NCBI GenBank assembly: GCA_021825955.1
Contig: JAKAEH010000062.1
Coordinates: forward strand, 1 to 6,114
Source: a bacterium
Lineage (GTDB): Bacteria > Patescibacteria > Microgenomatia > Levybacterales > UBA12049
DNA: 6,114 nucleotides
Direction of reading: 5' to 3'
Shown here piece after piece: positions 1-3,479 of this stretch. How positions within the stretch are numbered: position 1 is the first letter of the stretch; each line of letters starts with the position of its first letter. The notes below the pieces were generated by a model, which saw only the letters and a program-made list of their open reading frames with translations, was not told the origin of the DNA and searched no databases. The translations under genes and the position numbers were made by a program.

Positions 1-260
1 CCGATCTCTTTAGAAAGAGCAATATCGGGGGTGTTTGAGTTTTTTCCTAACCTATAATCTTTTAATTCCAGTCTCCAGTTTTTTTCTGTAAAATCGTCAA
101 TGGGGGAAATTTCTTCCAAAACCTGCTTTATTCCTTCTGCCAAGAACCATTGATAAGATTGTTTTTGAACGGCAAGAAGATCTAAGTTTGGAAGAAGGGA
201 AAAATCTTTTCCCCAATTAATTCTTGTTTTAATATTGTCGTTATCGTTTTTCTTAGCCAT
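1..260 (-). CDS. rpoB: RNA polymerase beta subunit, N-terminal fragment (cut by window edge)
   Basis: This is the beginning of the beta subunit of DNA-dependent RNA polymerase, which builds the catalytic core with beta-prime. Only the first 86 residues are present and the gene runs off the left edge. Reading leftwards from the ATG at 260-258, residues 22-30 (LLPNLDLLA), 35-42 (SYQWFLAE), 51-58 (ISPIDDFT) and 68-72 (DYRLG) follow the conserved RpoB order PNL, QxxSYxWFL, EGxxEVxxxISPIxDF, DYRLG. An in-frame TAA lies four codons upstream of the ATG, which supports this start. There is no Shine-Dalgarno sequence; the bases just before the ATG are almost all A and T. A promoter at 366-395 would give a leader of about 100 bases holding a terminator-like hairpin. 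The family assignment is firm even for this short fragment; nothing can be said about the rest of the gene. Confidence 0.9.
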   Translation of the reverse strand, partial: MAKKNDNDNIKTRINWGKDFSLLPNLDLLAVQKQSYQWFLAEGIKQVLEEISPIDDFTEKNWRLELKDYRLGKNSNTPDIALSKEI

Positions 261-309
261 TAAAATAATTTAATAATATTTAAGCTTATAGGATTGGTGA
301 GCAGACGCC

Positions 310-344
310 AAAAAAATGGCAAAGGTATTTCACCTTTTCCATTT
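310..344 (-). terminator. Terminator-like hairpin in the rpoB leader (candidate attenuator)
   Basis: Read on the minus strand, AAATGG at 344-339 pairs with CCATTT at 319-314, and AAAGGT at 337-332 pairs with ACCTTT at 326-321. The two arms are separated by one A-G mismatch (338/320) and the loop is GAAAT. A run of seven T follows at 316-310, three of them in the stem. This has the form of an intrinsic terminator, yet it sits between the leftward promoter and the rpoB start, where a full terminator would silence the gene. A conditional attenuator is therefore the likeliest reading. It could instead insulate rpoB from other leftward transcription if rpoB had a closer promoter. The structure was paired by eye; no folding energy was computed. 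Confidence 0.55.
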
Positions 345-365
345 GTTGCCCTATAGAGTTCTAAC

Positions 366-395
366 TTTATACCATAGCAGAGCAAAATATGTCAA
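366..395 (-). promoter_or_regulatory. Predicted leftward promoter for rpoB
   Basis: On the minus strand a perfect TTGACA (395-390) is followed after 18 bases by TATAAA (371-366). The TGG just before it gives an extended -10 element (TGnTATAAA). Transcription should start near position 359, about 100 bases before the rpoB ATG. The spacer is one base longer than ideal. Confidence 0.6.
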
Positions 396-411
396 GTAGT
401 ATTTTAGATAT

Positions 412-439
412 TTGACATAGTAAGAAAAACTTGTATAAT
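412..439 (+). promoter_or_regulatory. Consensus sigma-70-type promoter for the 100-aa gene
   Basis: A perfect TTGACA (412-417) and a perfect TATAAT (434-439) are separated by 16 bases. Transcription should start around 446-449, at or within three bases of the ATG at 449, so the mRNA would be leaderless or nearly so. The TTG at 431 that extends the reading frame upstream overlaps this promoter and is not a plausible start. Confidence 0.8.
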
Positions 440-448
440 TTAGAACTT

Positions 449-751
449 ATGGCAAGTAGGTCCTTAGGAATTGAAGATTTAGCATTTTCAGCTGCAAAGG
501 TAGCGGCAGCAGGAGTTCTTGTGGCTTCCGGAATTGAATTTATCTTTGGATTGGGAAATGTTGCCGACGCTATAGGCACAGGAAAGCAGATACTTCCCAC
601 AACTCTAGAGGGGCAAAATCCTCCTCCCGCTCTGGAACAAAAAATCAGTAATGACGTTAATAATCTAAAATCTGAGCTTCCAGTTGGAGGCGCAGGTATT
701 GTAGCCGGTACTGTAATTTTCCTGGGCTCCTCAAGACTAAGAAGAAGATAA
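449..751 (+). CDS. Hypothetical 100-aa protein with sortase-signal-like C-terminus
   Basis: I do not recognise a family for this protein. It has a hydrophobic stretch at about residues 12-36, rich in alanine and glycine, then a polar middle (about 37-76) with a PPP and many N, Q and E residues. It ends with LPVGG (77-81), a short hydrophobic run (about 82-93) and a basic tail, RLRRR (96-100). The order LPxxG, hydrophobic segment, positive tail is that of a sortase sorting signal, although G replaces the usual T and the hydrophobic run is short. Residues 12-36 could be an N-terminal signal or membrane segment, though there is little positive charge before it. I chose the ATG at 449 over the upstream TTG at 431 because 431 lies in the promoter. 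The gene stands alone, divergent from rpoB. A simple two-helix membrane protein is the main alternative. That it is a real gene is supported by the promoter and the clean frame. Confidence 0.7.
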   Translation: MASRSLGIEDLAFSAAKVAAAGVLVASGIEFIFGLGNVADAIGTGKQILPTTLEGQNPPPALEQKISNDVNNLKSELPVGGAGIVAGTVIFLGSSRLRRR

Positions 752-841
752 AATCTATCTTTCCAGCGCGTACCTACTCTCACCTTAGATTTTAAATATT
801 CATCTTTGTTATCAAAACATTATATTCATAGGGAAATACTG

Positions 842-870
842 TTGACACTTATATTAGTATTTGCTAATAT
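842..870 (+). promoter_or_regulatory. Promoter of the arsR-glutaredoxin-DUF2892 operon
   Basis: TTGACA (842-847) and TAATAT (865-870) are separated by 17 bases. TGC at 862-864 makes an extended -10 element. The expected start of transcription, seven bases past the -10 box, is position 877, which is the first base of the GTG start codon. The mRNA is therefore predicted to be leaderless. Confidence 0.8.
851..870. promoter_or_regulatory. Palindromic operator, probable ArsR-family binding site
   Basis: ATATTAG (851-857) and CTAATAT (864-870) form a perfect 7-6-7 inverted repeat. It fills the promoter spacer and contains the whole -10 box. ArsR/SmtB repressors are dimers that bind imperfect AT-rich palindromes over their own promoters, so this is the natural site for the product of the adjacent gene. 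Binding here would block RNA polymerase directly. The assignment to this regulator is inferred from position and symmetry. Confidence 0.75.
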
Positions 871-876
871 GTTATT

Positions 877-1143
877 GTGGAAGAAAAAATAATTAACGCT
901 TTTTCAAATCCTGTCCGCCTTAAACTTTTATGTTGTCTGGCGGGCGGGAGTAAAAACGTTCAGGAGCTTATCGGAAACTGTGGGCTCGCCCAGTCAGCTG
1001 TATCTCAACACCTAACAAAACTTAAAAATGCTGGCTTGGTAAAAACGCGGAGAAACGGAAAATTTATTTACTACTCTCTTTTAACACGCAGGGTCGGAAA
1101 TATGGCCGAGGTATTGAGTAATTTTGTCAAGGAGGTGAATTAG
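877..1143 (+). CDS. ArsR/SmtB-family transcriptional repressor, probably thiol- or sulfur-responsive
   Basis: This 88-residue winged helix-turn-helix protein is an ArsR-family DNA-binding regulator. It shows the family N-terminus FSNPVRLKLL (9-18), a helix-turn-helix at about 27-52 with AQSAVSQHLTKLKNAGLV (38-55), and a wing, TRRNGKFIYYSL (57-68). The metal-site CVC motif of classical ArsR/SmtB proteins is absent. Cysteines are at 19, 20 and 35. C19/C20 fall in the LLC position that carries one of the two sensing cysteines in persulfide sensors such as BigR/YgaV, but the second one, near the C-terminus, is missing. GTG at 877 is the only sensible start because TAA is in frame at 865 and the conserved domain begins at once. 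The stop lies inside the gap holding the next gene's Shine-Dalgarno site. It likely autorepresses through the palindrome at 851-870. Family assignment is firm; the inducer is unknown. Confidence 0.9.
   Translation: MEEKIINAFSNPVRLKLLCCLAGGSKNVQELIGNCGLAQSAVSQHLTKLKNAGLVKTRRNGKFIYYSLLTRRVGNMAEVLSNFVKEVN
1131..1138 (+). promoter_or_regulatory. Strong Shine-Dalgarno site for the glutaredoxin-like gene
   Basis: GGAGGTGA, closely matching the complement of the 16S rRNA 3' end, lies five bases before the ATG at 1144 and inside the last codons of arsR. It fixes the start of this internal gene and contrasts with the predicted leaderless first gene. Confidence 0.85.
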
Positions 1144-1398
1144 ATGAAAAGTGTATCAGTAAAACTTTATTCAACGATGTCTTGCCCGTACTGCAAAATG
1201 GAAAAAGCGTGGCTTGAAAATGAAAAAATAAACCACGAAGTAGTATACGTGGATCTTAATAGATCTGAGGCAATGAACATGATCCAGAAAACAGGACAAA
1301 TGGGTGTGCCTGTTACAGAAATAACAGACGAAAACGGAAAGATTGAATTCGTAGTGGGTTTTGACAAACCAAGACTTGAACAAATCTTAAAGAACTAA
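1144..1398 (+). CDS. Glutaredoxin-like thiol-disulfide oxidoreductase (CPYC)
   Basis: This 84-residue protein has the thioredoxin fold of small glutaredoxins of the NrdH/YruB type. These reduce disulfides or act on mixed thiols in the cytoplasm. The start is KLYSTMSCPYCKMEKAWL (7-24), with the redox pair C14 and C17 in a CPYC motif at the head of the first helix. The cis-proline loop is TGQMGVPV (50-57), with P56. The late G-F-D motif is VVGFDKPRLEQIL (70-82). Length matches the family and no signal peptide or membrane segment is present. It follows arsR with no gap and has its own strong ribosome site, so it is the likely main output of the operon. Its reductant and substrate cannot be read from the sequence. 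A role in ribonucleotide reduction (NrdH) is possible, but the arsR and DUF2892 neighbours point to thiol or sulfur stress. Confidence 0.9.
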   Translation: MKSVSVKLYSTMSCPYCKMEKAWLENEKINHEVVYVDLNRSEAMNMIQKTGQMGVPVTEITDENGKIEFVVGFDKPRLEQILKN

Positions 1399-1410
1399 CC
1401 TTAATTTAAA

Positions 1411-1418
1411 GGGGGTGA
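1411..1418 (+). promoter_or_regulatory. Shine-Dalgarno site for the DUF2892 gene
   Basis: GGGGGTGA ends four bases before the ATG at 1423, a strong match with one base changed from GGAGGTGA. It sits in a 24-base gap after the glutaredoxin-like gene, which supports co-transcription. Confidence 0.75.
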
Positions 1419-1422
1419 GATT

Positions 1423-1629
1423 ATGTTAAAAAGCTTACAAAACGAGGGAAATACCGACAGAATGATAAGGGTTTTGCTGGGAGCAGGGCTTGGAGTGATT
1501 TCTTTTCTGTTTTTAACAGGACTTGCACAAATTATAGCTTATATTTTGGCAGCAATACTCATTATTACGGGAATAGTTGGTTTCTGTCTTATTTATAAAA
1601 TCTTCGGAATAAATACATTAAAGAAATAG
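1423..1629 (+). CDS. DUF2892 (YgaP-type) two-helix membrane protein
   Basis: This 68-residue protein is a small inner-membrane protein of the DUF2892 family. That domain is also the C-terminal membrane part of the rhodanese YgaP. It carries the family's opening motif GNTDRMIRVLLG (9-20) and closing motif GFCLIYKIFGINT (53-65). Two membrane helices are clear, at about 14-31 and 35-57, joined by a tight turn at TGLAQ (32-36). C55 lies at the end of helix 2, where family members usually read GFCPxY; here leucine replaces the proline. The molecular function of stand-alone DUF2892 proteins is not established. Their frequent neighbours are rhodaneses, sulfur regulators and redox proteins, and the arsR and glutaredoxin genes here fit that pattern. 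The operon probably ends here: there is no clear T-tract terminator, but the next gene has its own promoter 56 bases on. Confidence 0.85.
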   Translation: MLKSLQNEGNTDRMIRVLLGAGLGVISFLFLTGLAQIIAYILAAILIITGIVGFCLIYKIFGINTLKK

Positions 1630-1645
1630 ACTAACAGATTTTCTG

Positions 1646-1658
1646 TAACACGTTGTTA
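1646..1658. repeat. Short inverted repeat TAACA-CGT-TGTTA
   Basis: A perfect 5-3-5 palindrome in the 71-base gap between the DUF2892 gene and alaS. No T tract follows, so it is not a convincing terminator. It may be a protein-binding site or chance. Confidence 0.3.
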
Positions 1659-1670
1659 ATTCAGTAGTTA

Positions 1671-1683
1671 GAAGCTTGGCTTC
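1671..1683. repeat. Short inverted repeat GAAGC-TTG-GCTTC before the alaS -10 box
   Basis: A perfect 5-3-5 inverted repeat lies between the expected -35 position and the extended -10 element of the alaS promoter. No T tract follows. The position would suit an operator, but a repeat this short can arise by chance. Confidence 0.35.
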
Positions 1684-1684
1684 A

Positions 1685-1693
1685 TGCTATAAT
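1685..1693 (+). promoter_or_regulatory. Extended -10 promoter of the alaS operon
   Basis: TGCTATAAT is a perfect extended -10 element (TGnTATAAT). The -35 position (about 1665-1670, TAGTTA) matches poorly, as is usual for extended -10 promoters. The box ends seven bases before the alaS ATG at 1701, so transcription should begin at 1700 or 1701 and the mRNA should be leaderless. Confidence 0.7.
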
Positions 1694-1700
1694 TTAGTGA

Positions 1701-3479
1701 ATGAGCGCAAGAGAGTTAATTGATATTTATATTTCGTTTTTTGAAAAACGCGGACACAAAAGAATTGCAAATTCCCCGCTTGTTCCGCAAAACGATCCAA
1801 CAACACTTTTTACCTCAAGCGGAATGCAGCCCTTAATTGCGTACCTCCTCGGAGAAGTCCATCCGGGAGGAACAAGGCTTGTTGACGTACAAAACAGCTT
1901 TCGCGCACAAGATATAGAAGAAGTCGGCGATAATAGACATACTACTTTTTTCAGAATGCTTGGGAACTGGAGTCTGGGAGATTATTTTAAAAAAGAGGAA
2001 ATTCCCTGGCTCTGGGAATTACTTACAGAAGAATTAAAACTTCCAAAAGAAAAGCTTTATATAACCGTATTTAACGGGTTTGAAAAAATTGAAAAAGATA
2101 ATGAATCATTTGAGACTTGGAGAACGCTGGTACCACAAGACCATATATTTTTTGCAGGGGTTGATAAAAACTGGTGGTCACGAAGCGGAGTACCAACCAA
2201 CATGCCTTTAGGCGAACCCGGCGGTCCCGATACGGAAGTCTACTATAAATTCGATGATATTAAACATGAAAAAGACTGCAAAGACAATCCTATTGAATGC
2301 GAATGCGGCGTTTACTCAGAAATTGCGAACAGCGTTTTTATGCAATACATAAAAACAGAAAAGGGATTTGAACCTCTCCCCAAAAAAAATGTTGACTTTG
2401 GTGCGGGCGTAGAAAGACTTCTTTCCGCAGTAGAGAATAAATCTGATATTTTTACTACTTCGCTTTTTGCTCCTATTATAAAAGCGCTTGAAGATGAAAG
2501 CGGAAAAAGTTATAAAGAATACAAAAAAGAAATGCGCATAATAGCAGACCACTTAGCTGCTTCCATCTTTATTGCCAGCGAAAAAATAAAACCCTCAAAC
2601 AAAGAAAGAGGATACGTTCTAAGAAGGCTTTTACGCCGTGCTTTTGATAATTTTAAACTTTTAGAAGGAGATAATATTTCTTTTGTAGTTGAAAAAATAA
2701 TTGGAGAATATTCAAAAACAGACGAAATACTGAAAGCAAACTATGATGAAATTAAGAATACGATTCTTGAAGAAGAGCAAAACTATAACAACACTCTTAA
2801 AAAGGCTAAAGATTTTATCGATAAAAAGTATGAGGGAAAACTCATAGATAATGTAAAAAAAATTAGCGCGGAAGATGCTTTTGTGCTTTATTCAACCCAC
2901 GGACTTTCCCCTACTCAGATAAAAAGCTTAGGCTACGTTTTCGAGGATCAAGAGTTTGCCAACTTAATGGAAAAACACAAGAATCTTTCAAGGACAGCAT
3001 CAAGCGGAATGTTTAGAGGAGGCCTAGCTGACACAAGCGAACTTACAATAATGGGGCATACCGCAACCCATTTATTGCATCAGGCACTAAGAGACGTCTT
3101 TGGAGATTCTCTTCACCAAACAGGATCAAATATTACAAGAGAGAGGCTAAGATTTGATTTTAATCTGGATCGAAATTTAACCGAAGATGAAATAAAAAAA
3201 GTTGAGGAAATAGTCAATGGAAAAATAAAAGAAAACTTAGAGGTTCACTTTGAAATTATGTCACTTGAAAAGGCCAAAAGTTTAGGGGCTATTGGACTTT
3301 TTGATGAAAAATACGAACAGGATGTAAAAGTTTATTTTGTTGGAGACTACTCAAAAGAGTTTTGCGGCGGGCCTCATGTTGATTTTACAGGCGTACTTAA
3401 AAGGTTTAAAATAATAAAACAGGAGAATATAGGAAAAGGGCAAAGAAGAATCTACGCAAAAGTTGCGAGTCAATTATGA
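1701..3479 (+). CDS. alaS: Alanyl-tRNA synthetase, short form without C-Ala domain
   Basis: This class II synthetase charges tRNA-Ala. The catalytic domain (about 1-240) has motif 2 from R79 through FFRMLGNWSLGDYF and motif 3 as VDFGAGVERL (231-240), with the conserved D232. A cysteine cluster (C193, C200, C202) precedes the usual EIWNxVFM segment, here EIANSVFM (207-214) with alanine in place of tryptophan. The tRNA-recognition part (about 245-430) follows. The editing domain opens with FRGGLADTSE. Its zinc ligands are H453 and H457 (HTATH) and C555 and H559 (CGGPH), all present, so clearing of mischarged Ser- or Gly-tRNA should be retained. The protein stops at 592 residues, against 876 in E. 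coli, so the C-terminal C-Ala domain is missing. The clean stop and overlap with the next gene show this is the natural end. No Shine-Dalgarno site is seen; the start is set by the promoter. Confidence 0.95.
   Translation: MSARELIDIYISFFEKRGHKRIANSPLVPQNDPTTLFTSSGMQPLIAYLLGEVHPGGTRLVDVQNSFRAQDIEEVGDNRHTTFFRMLGNWSLGDYFKKEEIPWLWELLTEELKLPKEKLYITVFNGFEKIEKDNESFETWRTLVPQDHIFFAGVDKNWWSRSGVPTNMPLGEPGGPDTEVYYKFDDIKHEKDCKDNPIECECGVYSEIANSVFMQYIKTEKGFEPLPKKNVDFGAGVERLLSAVENKSDIFTTSLFAPIIKALEDESGKSYKEYKKEMRIIADHLAASIFIASEKIKPSNKERGYVLRRLLRRAFDNFKLLEGDNISFVVEKIIGEYSKTDEILKANYDEIKNTILEEEQNYNNTLKKAKDFIDKKYEGKLIDNVKKISAEDAFVLYSTHGLSPTQIKSLGYVFEDQEFANLMEKHKNLSRTASSGMFRGGLADTSELTIMGHTATHLLHQALRDVFGDSLHQTGSNITRERLRFDFNLDRNLTEDEIKKVEEIVNGKIKENLEVHFEIMSLEKAKSLGAIGLFDEKYEQDVKVYFVGDYSKEFCGGPHVDFTGVLKRFKIIKQENIGKGQRRIYAKVASQL

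Noticed and set aside
431..448. Upstream TTG start adding six residues (MYNLEL) to the 100-aa protein
   Set aside because: These codons contain the TATAAT box at 434-439, so they would not be in the mRNA. The ATG at 449 fits the predicted transcription start.
367..783. 138-codon open frame on the minus strand
   Set aside because: It runs antisense through the 100-aa gene and the divergent promoters, has no recognisable domain, and its composition is that of a shadow frame.
751..793. Possible terminator after the 100-aa gene (AAATCTA at 751-757 with TAGATTT at 786-792)
   Set aside because: The stem is only seven AT-rich pairs with a 28-base loop, and the T run is part of the stem. It is too weak to annotate.
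869..892. Seven-codon open frame (MLLWKKK) overlapping the arsR start, as a possible leader peptide
   Set aside because: Its ATG overlaps the -10 box and lies upstream of the predicted transcription start at 877, so it should not be transcribed.
1634..1646. ACAGA-TTT-TCTGT inverted repeat after the redox operon as a terminator
   Set aside because: It has a five-base stem with no following T tract. It also overlaps the neighbouring TAACA/TGTTA repeat, so the pairing is ambiguous.
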